Assembly (NCBI RefSeq): GCF_964026545.1
Contig: NZ_OZ032156.1
Span: forward strand, 1,240,001-1,304,000
Direction of reading: 5' to 3'
Length of the DNA stretch: 64,000 nucleotides
Source of the DNA: Candidatus Tisiphia endosymbiont of Dioctria linearis
GTDB lineage: Bacteria; Pseudomonadota; Alphaproteobacteria; Rickettsiales; Rickettsiaceae
Every line of letters begins with the position of its first letter. Position 1 is the first letter of the stretch. Under the pieces are notes generated by a model that had not been told where the DNA came from, made no database searches, and saw nothing but the letters and a program-made list of their open reading frames with translations. Below are positions 44,971 through 53,962 of the stretch, piece after piece. Both the position numbers and the translations under genes were made by a program.

Positions 44971-46317
44971 ATGATAGGGTATCAGCAACAACAAAGTAGC
45001 CTAACCAAGGAGCAAAAAGAAGCTGTCGGATTACTTTCAGTTGGGACGTTTCTTGAGTATTTTGATCTGATGCTATATGTACATATGGCAGTTCTTTTAA
45101 ATGAGCTCTTTTTCCCAAAAAGCGATCCTTTTACCTCTTCATTGCAGTCTGCTTTTGCATTTTGTTCAGTGTTTGTTTTAAGACCTGTTGGTGCACTTAT
45201 TTTTGGTAGGATAGGTGATAAAATCGGTCGTAAACCAATAGTTATTATCACAACCTTTATTATGTCTATTTCATGCATTATAATTGCTACTCTTCCAACA
45301 TATGAACAAATAGGTATAGCAGCTGCATGGTTAGTTACCGTGTGCCGCATGTTACAGGGCATGTCATCTATGGGAGAAATAGTAGGTGCAGAAATTTATT
45401 TAACTGAATTCGTGAAACCACCTATGCAATATCCGGCTGTAATGTTAGTTGCAATTTTTTCTATTTTAGGAGGGACAACAGCTTTGGGCGTTGCATCTAT
45501 TACAACTAAATATCAATTTAATTGGCGTATTGCATTTTGGATCGGTGCACTAATTGCAATGGTTGGTGGTGTTGCTAGAACAGCACTAAAAGAAACAACG
45601 GATTTTGCAGATGCAACACGTCGGTTAAAAAATATCTTAGATAAATCCGGTGTGAGCATGGCTAAATTAAAAGATGACCCTATATTACATGAAAAAGTAA
45701 GCAAAAAAACAACTATAGCCTTATTTCTAATACAATGTGGATGGCCATTATGTTTTTATTTTACGTATATTTATTGTGGGAATATCCTTAAAACTCAGTT
45801 TGGTTATAAACCAGAAGAAGTAATTAATCAAAATTTTATCGTATCAATGGTGAATTTAGTTGGCTATATATTATTAATGTATTTAAGTTATAGAATACAT
45901 CCATTAAAGATATTGAAAGCAAAACTATTTATATTCTGTCCGGTTGCCTTGCTTTGTCCTTACTTGCTAAGCCATATAAACAGTCCATTACATATATTTG
46001 CACTGCAATCATTTTTTATGTTATTTGTGCTTAGCACTAATCCAGCTACCCCTGTTTTTTATACTCATATTCCCATTTTCCAACGTTTTACTTATGGTGG
46101 TTTTATATATGCTATATCTCGTATTCTCATGCATATTACTACATCATTTGGAATTATCTATTGTGAGAAATATTTTGGACAATGGGGAGTGTCGTTGATC
46201 ATAGTGTCTATGGCAATAGGTTATGGATTTGGGATATTTTACTTTGTGAGACTAGAGAAGGAAGCCGGAAATTATCATGTAAAGTTTGGTGATCATTCTG
46301 TCTCTGCATATTCTTAA
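44971..46317 (+). CDS. MFS transporter, ProP-like (copy B)
   Basis: A 448-residue, 12-helix transporter paralogous to 21888-23201; MFS motif GRIGDKIGRKPIVI after helix 2 and SSMGEIVGAEIYLTEF in helix 5. Ribosome site GGTGGAG before the ATG. Substrate is unknown (osmolyte/proton symport in ProP). Its last ~110 bp overlap the convergent SpoT-like gene on the minus strand. Confidence 0.85.
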   Translation: MIGYQQQQSSLTKEQKEAVGLLSVGTFLEYFDLMLYVHMAVLLNELFFPKSDPFTSSLQSAFAFCSVFVLRPVGALIFGRIGDKIGRKPIVIITTFIMSISCIIIATLPTYEQIGIAAAWLVTVCRMLQGMSSMGEIVGAEIYLTEFVKPPMQYPAVMLVAIFSILGGTTALGVASITTKYQFNWRIAFWIGALIAMVGGVARTALKETTDFADATRRLKNILDKSGVSMAKLKDDPILHEKVSKKTTIALFLIQCGWPLCFYFTYIYCGNILKTQFGYKPEEVINQNFIVSMVNLVGYILLMYLSYRIHPLKILKAKLFIFCPVALLCPYLLSHINSPLHIFALQSFFMLFVLSTNPATPVFYTHIPIFQRFTYGGFIYAISRILMHITTSFGIIYCEKYFGQWGVSLIIVSMAIGYGFGIFYFVRLEKEAGNYHVKFGDHSVSAYS

Positions 46318-46930
46318 AACATAGCCTTGCTAATATTTGCTCAACTTTTGGGGTTCCAAGATAAATACTAAGACTCATAAATCTGCTAAGAGTTTCTTCT
46401 ATTATCTTCTTAATTTTTTCTGGAGATTTTACTCCAATAGTTTGTACATTATGAATTCTATCGAATAGCTTAATGATTAAGACATCATATTTCTTTTGTA
46501 GCCATAATAATTCTACTGTTTCTGCTGCACTAATTTTTCTGTCTACCTTCACTCTGGTTAAGTCTTCTACCTGATTAGCAACCTGACTACCAAAAATACT
46601 ATCAATCATAGTTTTAGTTAGAGCTGTATCTTCAATAGTATCATGAAGTAAACTGGTAATAATCATATCAGTCCTGAAATATTGGGGCATTTCTAATGCT
46701 GTGTGCTGTGCAACCATGTACGCTACTTCTATCGGGTGAGAGTAATACGGTTCGCCGGATTGTCGCATTTGCGAACCATGATATTTTTTGGCGTAATATA
46801 TACCTTTTTTAACCTCATCAATATCTATTGGTTGTTTTACTTGCTGATTCAGTCGAGTTAGTTTATTGAGTAACCTTTCAGCATACTCACAAGATTCAAA
46901 TTTTGACTGCCAATTATGAATATCTTCCAT
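46208..46930 (-). CDS. SpoT-like (p)ppGpp hydrolase HD-domain protein (copy B)
   Basis: A 240-residue protein with RQSGEPYYSHPIEVAYMV, SLLHDTIEDTAL and KLFDRIHNVQTIGVKSPEK, the full set of HD-type hydrolase motifs. It is the intact counterpart of the broken gene at 23206-23880. The tail after ARLCFK extends ~33 residues antisense through the end of the convergent transporter gene, an unusual overlap that is absent from copy A. Confidence 0.87.
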   Translation of the reverse strand: MEDIHNWQSKFESCEYAERLLNKLTRLNQQVKQPIDIDEVKKGIYYAKKYHGSQMRQSGEPYYSHPIEVAYMVAQHTALEMPQYFRTDMIITSLLHDTIEDTALTKTMIDSIFGSQVANQVEDLTRVKVDRKISAAETVELLWLQKKYDVLIIKLFDRIHNVQTIGVKSPEKIKKIIEETLSRFMSLSIYLGTPKVEQILARLCFKNMQRQNDHQTLHDNFRLPSLVSQSKISQIHNLLP

Positions 46931-47028
46931 TAAACACCTAACACATTAGTTTAATCATAAGTTAGATTAAACTAAAATTCTGCTACTTTCAAGCATTTAC
47001 TATTTTAAAAGGTGAATATTTTTAAAAA

Positions 47029-47841
47029 TTATACCATTAGTTTTTTGTTATGGTTCTCTAAAACCTGAGTTAACAACTCTTCTACTTCATAACTAGTATT
47101 TTTATTTTCAAAATCTGAGAAATCTATTATTATTTTGCTTCTAATTTTATTAGACTCCAGAATTTTCACCAGTTCTATTGCCCCATTGTCAGTAATGTAA
47201 TTATAGCTAATATCTATTTGGCTGATGGTTCTATTAGTTTCCAAAGCTTTAACAATCTGGACAAGCCCAACGTCACCAATATTATTAATATTGATATCCA
47301 TTTGCTTTAGAGTGCTATTATTTTTTAGAAACTCTGCTAGTATGATTGCTCCTTGATCACTAATATTATTGTCACAGAGATTCACTTGCTTTATAATTTT
47401 ATTTTTTGTTAGAAGTTCTGCTAATATATCTGCTCCCTGATCACCAATATTATTGTGATTAAGATTTATTTGCTTTATAGTTTCATTATTTTCTAGAAAT
47501 TCCGCTAGTATGATTAGCCCCTGAATACCAATGTTGTTATACCCAATATCTATATTAATCAAACTATGATTAGTCTCTAACATTTTGATAAGGAGACTTA
47601 GTTCCTCAAAACCAATATCGTTGTCGCAAAGATTTATTGTGGTTATAAGTTCATTATGTTCCAAAGCCTTGCTAAGTATCTCAATTCCTTCTAAACCTAT
47701 ATGCTCTTCGCTAAGGTCTATGTGGGTTATGTTATTGCTCTGCAAAACATTTCTAAGTATTTGTCCAGCAATATTAGTGATATTATTTATTTCTTCATTT
47801 GTTGAATTATTTTTTTGTTGATTTTTAACATTGGTAGTCAT
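47029..47841 (-). CDS. Leucine-rich repeat protein (RI-like)
   Basis: A 270-residue protein made of about seven 28-residue leucine-rich repeats of the ribonuclease-inhibitor/NLR type; typical unit: NETIKQINLNHNNIGDQGAD followed by ILAELL. An N-terminal ~28-residue polar segment and a short C-terminal cap flank them. No signal peptide. LRR proteins in intracellular bacteria often bind host proteins, so an effector role is possible but not shown. It is preceded by a hairpin/U-run attenuator-like leader. Confidence 0.85.
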   Translation of the reverse strand: MTTNVKNQQKNNSTNEEINNITNIAGQILRNVLQSNNITHIDLSEEHIGLEGIEILSKALEHNELITTINLCDNDIGFEELSLLIKMLETNHSLINIDIGYNNIGIQGLIILAEFLENNETIKQINLNHNNIGDQGADILAELLTKNKIIKQVNLCDNNISDQGAIILAEFLKNNSTLKQMDININNIGDVGLVQIVKALETNRTISQIDISYNYITDNGAIELVKILESNKIRSKIIIDFSDFENKNTSYEVEELLTQVLENHNKKLMV

Positions 47842-47875
47842 AAAATTAACCCCTATTTTTGTTATAGAAAATGGA

Positions 47876-47925
47876 CACTGAGGTTAGATTTAAAAATTTT
47901 GCGATTGTTTCTTCTAACCTCGGTG
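47876..47925 (-). terminator. Attenuator-like hairpin, type B, before the LRR gene
   Basis: Stem CACTGAGGTTAGA (47876-47888) with TCTAACCTCGGTG (47913-47925), one non-Watson-Crick position. In the minus-strand sense it is followed by TTTT and lies ~35 nt before the LRR start codon. The loop shares AAAATTTTGCG with the second copy at 48384-48433. Confidence 0.55.
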
Positions 47926-48097
47926 CTTGACACCACACCACGTAGTGTCATCTTCACAGATATCTTCATTAACCCCAGAAGTACAGAGGTTTTTCACTAT
48001 ATAGTGATTTTTTTGTAAAATTTATTATAGCAGTGTTGAACTAGAGACAGTGGCTAAAATTATTATTAAATAAACATCTAATTTAGCTAATAAAGCA

Positions 48098-48343
48098 TCA
48101 AGTATCACTTTTATTATTAGCAATGATGGCATCTAAATACTTTATGACTTGTTGTAAATACCATATAATGATTGTAGCACTATCCTCTGAATAATCGTAT
48201 ACTTTTTGCATTAGCTCATCATTAGAACAAAGTGTTTTTAAGACCTTTGTTAATGTTAGCCTTGCTTCAATCAATTCTGGTTGAAGCTCATGCAGATTAA
48301 TAATTTCCTTAACTTGTTGTTGATTTTGATCGTTATTAGTCAT
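48098..48343 (-). CDS. Small hypothetical protein (81 aa)
   Basis: An 81-residue acidic, helical protein (ELQPELIEARLTLTKVLKTL and DSATIIIWYLQQVIKYLDAI) with a good ribosome site (GGTAGGA). No recognised family. It has the same type of hairpin leader as the LRR gene, and may therefore share its regulation. The ~250 bp between the LRR leader and this gene (47926-48097) contains no other gene. Confidence 0.55.
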   Translation of the reverse strand: MTNNDQNQQQVKEIINLHELQPELIEARLTLTKVLKTLCSNDELMQKVYDYSEDSATIIIWYLQQVIKYLDAIIANNKSDT

Positions 48344-48383
48344 ATGATTTTCCTACCGTTTTTTGGGTTACAAAAAAAATGTG

Positions 48384-48433
48384 GTACTAGAGGTTAGATT
48401 GGTAAAATTTGCGTTTTATTCTAACCTCTGTAC
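48384..48433 (-). terminator. Attenuator-like hairpin, type B, before the 81-aa gene
   Basis: Stem GTAC(t)AGAGGTTAGA (48384-48398) with TCTAACCTCTGTAC (48420-48433), one bulged base; the coding-sense transcript continues cacaTTTTTTTT, a textbook intrinsic terminator layout placed ~40 nt ahead of the start codon. Stem sequence differs from the copy at 47876-47925 with pairing kept. Confidence 0.6.
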
Positions 48434-48885
48434 TTGTTAACTAGATGGCACTTACTACTTAACAACAAACCTAAATATGTTAAGTGCTATCAACACCACA
48501 CATATCCCACATCTGAAGAGGAGTACAGCGAATTAGCAAGTAAAATCAAATGTTTTTCTAAAGAAAACAAAGAAGCTGCAAACAAGAGACAGCAAAAAAA
48601 TAACCGCTGAAACATGCAAACAGAACAGTTAAATTAAATATTATAATTTGTCTCAACAAATAAGCTAAAATATTCCTTATAAAACTTACGTCTCTTACAA
48701 AAACCCCATAATCTCCTACAACTACTTACTTTAAAACTTTTTGCCTTAAAAACAATGGGTGATAATGCCCCCTATTTATTTTCAATAAAATAACATAATT
48801 TATCATCTTAAGCTTAGTTATGTCGCTACAACGGAGAAAGTAGTAAGAAAAGGCAATAGCAAATAATTAACAAAAGAGGAATATT
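48434..48885. other. Intergenic region before tra genes
   Basis: A plus-strand frame without ATG ends ...PTSEEEYSELASKIKCFSK...KNNR at 48610 and has protein-like composition; it may be the remnant of a small gene. The rest is AT-rich, and presumably holds the promoter of the traA operon. Nothing else is recognisable. Confidence 0.35.
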
Positions 48886-49248
48886 ATGGTGGATTCGAAG
48901 AAAATACCAAACACAACTAACAAAATAACTAGCAAACAAAAAGATCAGCATTGCCTAGATAATAACTGGGGCGATACTCTCTCATATTTCAGCTATGGAA
49001 TAATTATCATTTTACTTAGCACTATTGCCTCTGAAAGTTTAGCGGTAGATTTAGGTAGATTTGGCAAAGGTGTCATCGAACCACTGGTAAAATTTGCAAC
49101 GGATTACTGGGTTTATGGAGCTGGGCTTGGTGGTATTTTCACAACTATTCTATCTGAAGGTGGTGGTCGCATTCGAGTAGTTCGTGGTGGCACAGTTTTT
49201 GTCGGTAGTAGTGTTATTTGTATGGGTATACTGGCTGCTATAGCTTAA
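48886..49248 (+). CDS. traA: F-type conjugative pilin precursor TraA (VirB2-like)
   Basis: A 120-residue protein with a long polar leader, then a hydrophobic segment ending at SESLAVD (likely signal-peptidase site near residue 55) and a mature part of ~65 residues with two hydrophobic helices separated by a basic turn (GGGRIRVVRG). This is the architecture of F-type TraA pilins. It is the first gene of traA-L-E-K-B, the F-type type IV secretion gene order. Confidence 0.8.
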   Translation: MVDSKKIPNTTNKITSKQKDQHCLDNNWGDTLSYFSYGIIIILLSTIASESLAVDLGRFGKGVIEPLVKFATDYWVYGAGLGGIFTTILSEGGGRIRVVRGGTVFVGSSVICMGILAAIA

Positions 49249-49307
49249 ATCAAGGATAAATTGTCATAATATTTGATTTTTAACTTTTTTACTTACGAGA
49301 TTCAATT

Positions 49308-49592
49308 ATGGAAAGAGTACGTTTTAATAATTGCTTAAACAAACCGGTGAGATTTTGGAACATATCTATTGGGTCAATAGTAGGGGGTATTAGCTTTGGG
49401 TTAATCATTTTATGTTTTAAAGGGGTGTTATGGTCTTTTTTGGCGAGTAGCATTGGTTTTGCGATAGGTGGTTGGTTTATGGATAAATGGTGGATTGGTA
49501 TAATCCAGCGTTGGCTCTATTGGCATCCGCCATTTGGTAGACTGGTTATATCAGCCAATTTACCAGAGTCTCACATAAGGCTGTTTATGTAG
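49308..49592 (+). CDS. traL: Type IV conjugative transfer system protein TraL
   Basis: A 94-residue protein with two close transmembrane helices and the C-terminal WYWHPP-like motif (QRWLYWHPPFGRLVISANLP). TraL (VirB3-like) is a small inner-membrane component of F-type secretion systems. Size, topology and position between traA and traE fit. Confidence 0.82.
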   Translation: MERVRFNNCLNKPVRFWNISIGSIVGGISFGLIILCFKGVLWSFLASSIGFAIGGWFMDKWWIGIIQRWLYWHPPFGRLVISANLPESHIRLFM

Positions 49593-49642
49593 TAATACTA
49601 AATATTAAATGTAAATAGACATGAATAACTAGGGATTAAAGA

Positions 49643-50254
49643 ATGGAAAAGATAATAGCTATAGGTAACATCCAACAAGTAGCAAGACAGCGGAATTTGT
49701 TTTTAATATTAACGACGCTACTTTGCGTTAGTTGCTTAGGGTTATCAGTTAAATTATTGACGAGCAATGAAAAAGTAATTTTGGTACCAAGTCTTAGTCA
49801 AGAAATATGGACTAGTAATAATGGAGTTTCCAAAGGATATCTGGAAGAAACAAGCCTAATGTACCTACCACTGCTCCTTGATTTAAATTCAGAAATAATA
49901 GATTACAAAGCAGCTATCATATTTAAATATATTTCACAAAGTGATCATACTTATATGAAAAATATCCAAGACTATTTTGCCGATAGCAAAGAAACATACA
50001 AAAAATTTGCCTTATCAACATACTTTTCCATCAAGAATTTAGAAGTTGATAGTAAGAATTTGCAAGTAATAGCAGCCGGCATGCTAACCTCAAGATTTGG
50101 CGATAAAGGTTTTGAGGTCAGCCCTACTTCTTATCAATTATCTTATGAGTGGCTAGGTGGGCAGCTTAGACTCAAAGAATTTGTAAGAATCAATGAAAAT
50201 CAAGAAGCAGAGATAGTGCGGCACAGCAGAGAAAATGATAAAGAGAAAAAATAA
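49643..50254 (+). CDS. traE: Type IV conjugative transfer system protein TraE
   Basis: A 203-residue protein with one N-terminal transmembrane helix (FLILTTLLCVSCLGLSVKLL) and a periplasmic VirB5/VirB8-size domain. The block KVILVPSLSQEIWTSNNGVSKGYLE is typical of TraE. Located between traL and traK, it is an inner-membrane core component of the pilus assembly machine. Confidence 0.85.
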   Translation: MEKIIAIGNIQQVARQRNLFLILTTLLCVSCLGLSVKLLTSNEKVILVPSLSQEIWTSNNGVSKGYLEETSLMYLPLLLDLNSEIIDYKAAIIFKYISQSDHTYMKNIQDYFADSKETYKKFALSTYFSIKNLEVDSKNLQVIAAGMLTSRFGDKGFEVSPTSYQLSYEWLGGQLRLKEFVRINENQEAEIVRHSRENDKEKK

Positions 50255-50278
50255 AGGACCAGAAAACTAGAGAATAAC

Positions 50279-51016
50279 ATGATGACCAAAATAACACTAA
50301 TGATTGCCATGATATTAACGAGTAGCGGAGTACTTGCAGCACAGGAATTTGAATATATACCAGGAAGAAAAATCAAGGCTAAAATAAGTGCAAGTAATGT
50401 TAATAGAATAGAATTTGGAAAAATAGCTATAGCACAAATTATTGGTGATGAAAGTAAATATAAGATCATAGCTGATGATAAAGCACAAAATATTTTTTTG
50501 TTACCAAAAGTTCTAGCTCCTGAAATTTTTGAACTAGCCTTAGTTAATTCTTCTGGGAACGTTGCTGATTTAATACTTAAGGTAGAAGATATAGAGGGGC
50601 AAATTATCAAAATTTCCATGGATAATTTTTATAATAAGTCATCTAACATCTTTTCCTCATCTCTTGACAATAAATGGTTAGTACAATCCCAAGAACAAGA
50701 AATTGCAAGGATGATAAGGAGTATGGTTTTGGATAAAGAAGATAAATATTACGTAATTAGAGTAAAGAGAAAAATTAACCGTTTACAAAATATCGGGCTA
50801 TCCGTAGAGCAAGATAGGATTTATCGTTTTGGTAAACTTATTGGAGCAAGGCTAAACGTCACTAACAAAAACTCTAAGAAACTAATTCATCTTAAAGAAG
50901 CATACTTTAATAATCTATTTGATTTTTGTTTAGCTACCACTATTGAAAACACCATACTTTCTCCTAAAACTAAAGGATTTGTCTGGGTAGTAGCAAAGGA
51001 GCAAGACGATGATTGA
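50279..51016 (+). CDS. traK: Type-F conjugative transfer system secretin TraK
   Basis: A 245-residue protein with a cleavable signal peptide (ends SGVLAAQE, residue ~20) and a VirB9-like beta-rich domain (RIEFGKIAIAQIIGD, LLPKVLAPEIFELALVNSSG). TraK forms the outer-membrane ring with TraV and TraB. It overlaps traB by 8 bp. Confidence 0.83.
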   Translation: MMTKITLMIAMILTSSGVLAAQEFEYIPGRKIKAKISASNVNRIEFGKIAIAQIIGDESKYKIIADDKAQNIFLLPKVLAPEIFELALVNSSGNVADLILKVEDIEGQIIKISMDNFYNKSSNIFSSSLDNKWLVQSQEQEIARMIRSMVLDKEDKYYVIRVKRKINRLQNIGLSVEQDRIYRFGKLIGARLNVTNKNSKKLIHLKEAYFNNLFDFCLATTIENTILSPKTKGFVWVVAKEQDDD

Positions 51017-52201
51017 TATGACCATATTTGCTAAACTTAAAGAAAAAATACCATTTCTAACAAGAAATAACAAACTACCAGAAGGCAAGCAGCTTAAAAC
51101 TTCAAGTGAAGAGCTATTAGACGGGAAAGAAGAAATTACTCCTAATCAGGCTATTAGATACAAACAGTATAATTTATTATTAATGATTTTTGGCAGTAGC
51201 ATTATTGCTGTACTTGTTCTAATCAGCATAATGCAGGGAAAGAATAAGCACAAAGCAATTATTAATGATAATCCTAAACCAAAAGTAGAGGTGGCAAGTG
51301 AAGCGTTAGACCCAGAGAAAATGTGGCGTAACCACTTTGAGGATTTACTAAATGACAATAAACGTAAATTTGATGAACGTTTACAAGGAGCAGAAACAAA
51401 CTTTATCGAAAAAGAACAAAAACTACAAGAAGAGATAAAATTGGAACTAGCTAAAATGCAGGTTCAGCTAAATTTTGCTAAAAGTGAGCTAATAAGTGCG
51501 ACAGAAGAGCTAAAAAGAATGCAGCAAATTCACCAAGAAGCAGAGCAAAATGTCAAAGATTTAACTAATGATGCAAATATTAGTACCGTAGACTTAAACA
51601 GCCAAATAGAATTTGATAAACCAAAAGATGCCAAGATTTATATTCCAGAGACTTCTTATGTTAGTGGTTATTTATTAGGCGGTCTTGCTGTATCTACCGC
51701 ATTAAATACTCCTGATGAAAATGCTAGTCCTGTAGTAATTAGACTAACGGCAAGAGGCAATTTACCGAAGAACTTTAATCTTGATATCACTACCTGTCGC
51801 ATTTTAGGAAGCAGCTATAGTGACCTATCAAGTGAAAGAGCAACTATTTGCCTAGAGAAAATGGTTTGCATTGACCCAACTACAGAACTAATAACCACCA
51901 GTAATATAGCAGGTCTTGTGTATGGATCAGATGGTATGAATGGTATTAAGGGCAAAATAGTATCCACCAGTAGTAAACATATAAAAAATGCTATGATCGG
52001 TGGAGTGATTAGCGGACTTAGCCAAAGTAGCAAAGGTCAGGAAAGTATGGCTATAACAAGCCTTGGAGCAGTTGCCACCCAAAAGAAAGGTTTTAAGGAT
52101 ATAGTAACAAATGGTGCTTTATCGGGTGCATCTAATGCTGCTGAGAAAGTAGCTGATTATTACTTAAGAATGGCAGAAAGTATGTCGCCTGTTCTTACTA
52201 T
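51009..52201 (+). pseudogene. traB: TraB (VirB10-like), truncated by IS630-type element
   Basis: About 397 native residues: N-terminal cytoplasmic tail, one TM helix (LLLMIFGSSIIAVLVLISIM, residues ~57-76), a coiled coil (residues ~120-190) and the VirB10-type beta-barrel domain (YVSGYLLGGLAVSTALNTP, RILGSSYSDLSSERATICLE, GVISGLSQSSKGQESM). At SPVLTI the frame enters the IS630-type copy and adds ~20 foreign residues. Full-length TraB usually continues to a C-terminal end after the barrel, so the last part is missing, and no later tra genes (traV, traC etc.) follow in the window. Confidence 0.85.
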
Positions 52202-53124
52202 AGTAAAAGCAGTTAAGTTATGTTACAGCAAAGAATGCACAAATGGTGTTATACAATTCTTGTGAAAGCCCGATTTTTTGTTTAATCCACCTTTTCATAT
52301 TAGCCCAAAATTTCTCTATTGGATTTAGGTCAGGAGAGTAAGGTGGTAAAAATATTACCCTACATCCTACTGATTCTATTAAATCTTTAGTCTTCTTAGA
52401 CTTATGAAAAGCAGCATTGTCTAAAATCACAACTTGACCAGCTATAAGCTCTTTTATCAAAAATTGCTCTACCCAATTATTAAATAGTTCGGTATTACAG
52501 GTGCCATTGAATACAAAAGGGGCTATAGATTTATTACCTACCAAACCTGCTATAATATTCGTCCTTTGGTAATACTTCCCACTCTTCTTTGCTTGTAGTG
52601 TTTGACCTTTCTTTCCCCAACCTCTATCTTGGGTAATGTTCATCTCTATTCCGCTCTCATCTATATACACAAGCGCATCTGTAGCTAGATCTTTGATATC
52701 TTCTAAATACTTACATCGCTTTTCAGCATTAGCTTCCACATAGGTAAAGGCTTTTTTTTATAACTAAATCCCAATTGTCTTAGCCAATATCTTGCCCCAC
52801 TAGCGCTTATCCCAAATTTCTTACCAATATCTTCCGTTTTGCTATTAGGATTTTCTTCTACATACTTGATAAAATCATCCATTTCTATACTAGGCTTTGC
52901 TCCTTTATACTTCCTTGCTTGATAATGACCTTCTTTCTTATACCTTACATGCCATGTATTTACTGTTGTAGGGCTCAATTGAAAAACTCTAGATGCTGAC
53001 CTTTGACTATTTCCTGCTTCTAGATATTTTATTACTTTTTCTCTTAAATCTATACTGTATGGGCTAGTTGACATTTTTCATTTTATATTATCACAATCAC
53101 TAACATAACTCAACTGCCTTTACT
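52202..53124 (-). mobile_element. IS630-family element, copy 2 (923 bp)
   Basis: Same length and transposase sequences as 36526-37448; the left end differs by one base in the inverted repeat (AGTAAAAGC vs AGCAAAAGC). The DNA on the right is unrelated to traB, and the 4-bp flanks are CTAT and ATAT, not a clean duplication, suggesting recombination between copies rather than a simple insertion. Confidence 0.85.
52218..53074 (-). CDS. IS630-type transposase, two frames (copy 2)
   Basis: The two overlapping frames (53074-52703 and 52739-52218) are identical in translation to those of copy 1, with the same run of eight A at the overlap and the same DDE motifs (YIDESGIE, DNAAFHKS, PDLNPIE). Confidence 0.85.
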
Positions 53125-53125
53125 A

Positions 53126-53683
53126 TATGTTGGCAACTTTAAAGGAATAGGTAAGGTTTATGGTCAAACTTTTATCGATAGCTATTCCAGGGTGACGGAT
53201 GCCAAATTATACACAGACAAAACAGCTATAACCTCTGCTGATATGTTAAATGATAGAGTTCTACCTTGGTACGAAGAACAAGGTATTCCTATACTACGTA
53301 TATTAACTGATCGTGGTACTGAATATAAAGGAAATATAGAACATCATGCCTTTGAATTGTTTTTAAGTATTGAAGGAATAGAACCCACCGTTACAAAAGT
53401 ATATTCCCCTCAAACTAACGGGATATGTGAGAGGTTTCATAAAACCATGAAAAATGAGTTTTATGATACTGCAATGCGTAAAAAGATTTACAATTCACTT
53501 TTTGAATTGCAAAAAGATCTTGATACCTGGTTACATTATTATAATAACGAACGTCCTCATTCCGGCAAGTATTGCTATGGTAAAACTCCAATGCAAACCT
53601 TTAAAGATAGTAAAAAATTAGCGTTTGAAAAAAATAATGAGATCTTGTATCTTGAACACTTATCTGACAATCTAATAAGTTAA
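53126..53683 (+). pseudogene. Integrase-core (rve) transposase fragment, IS481-like
   Basis: The frame is open from the IS630 junction: YVGNFKGIGKVYGQTFIDSYSR, ILTDRGTEYKG (second Asp of DDE), VYSPQTNGICERFHKTMKNEF (Glu) and YYNNERPHSG. This is the C-terminal ~185 residues of an rve-type transposase; the N-terminal part is missing, replaced by the IS630 copy. The following 280 bp (53684-53962) hold no gene. Confidence 0.8.
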
Positions 53684-53962
53684 TTTATGGGGTCTGTAAG
53701 ATCAAATCTTGACTTCTACACCCTTAAAAAATCTAATTTAAACTTCATACTTCCTAATCACTTATCCTAAACTGACGTTATTAGCCTCTTTATCTTTTAA
53801 CTAATACTTAATTATATCCAATTTTTTACCTATGGAAACCCTTTAAAACCTCTTCCTCTTCTAACTTTTGACATCTGTAGGGCATAAGTGGCAACGCTTA
53901 CGCCTGCTCACTAATTTATCACTTTTCTGTACCAACTTGGATTATGCTAAATTTTCGCAGAA

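Noticed and set aside
47995..48008. Perfect TCACTATATAGTGA palindrome with flanking T runs
   Set aside because: Could be a bidirectional terminator, but orientation relative to genes is unclear and the stem is AT-rich and weak.
48441..48610. Small gene ending KCFSKENKEAANKRQQKNNR
   Set aside because: No ATG or ribosome site in frame; kept only as a possible remnant in the intergenic entry.
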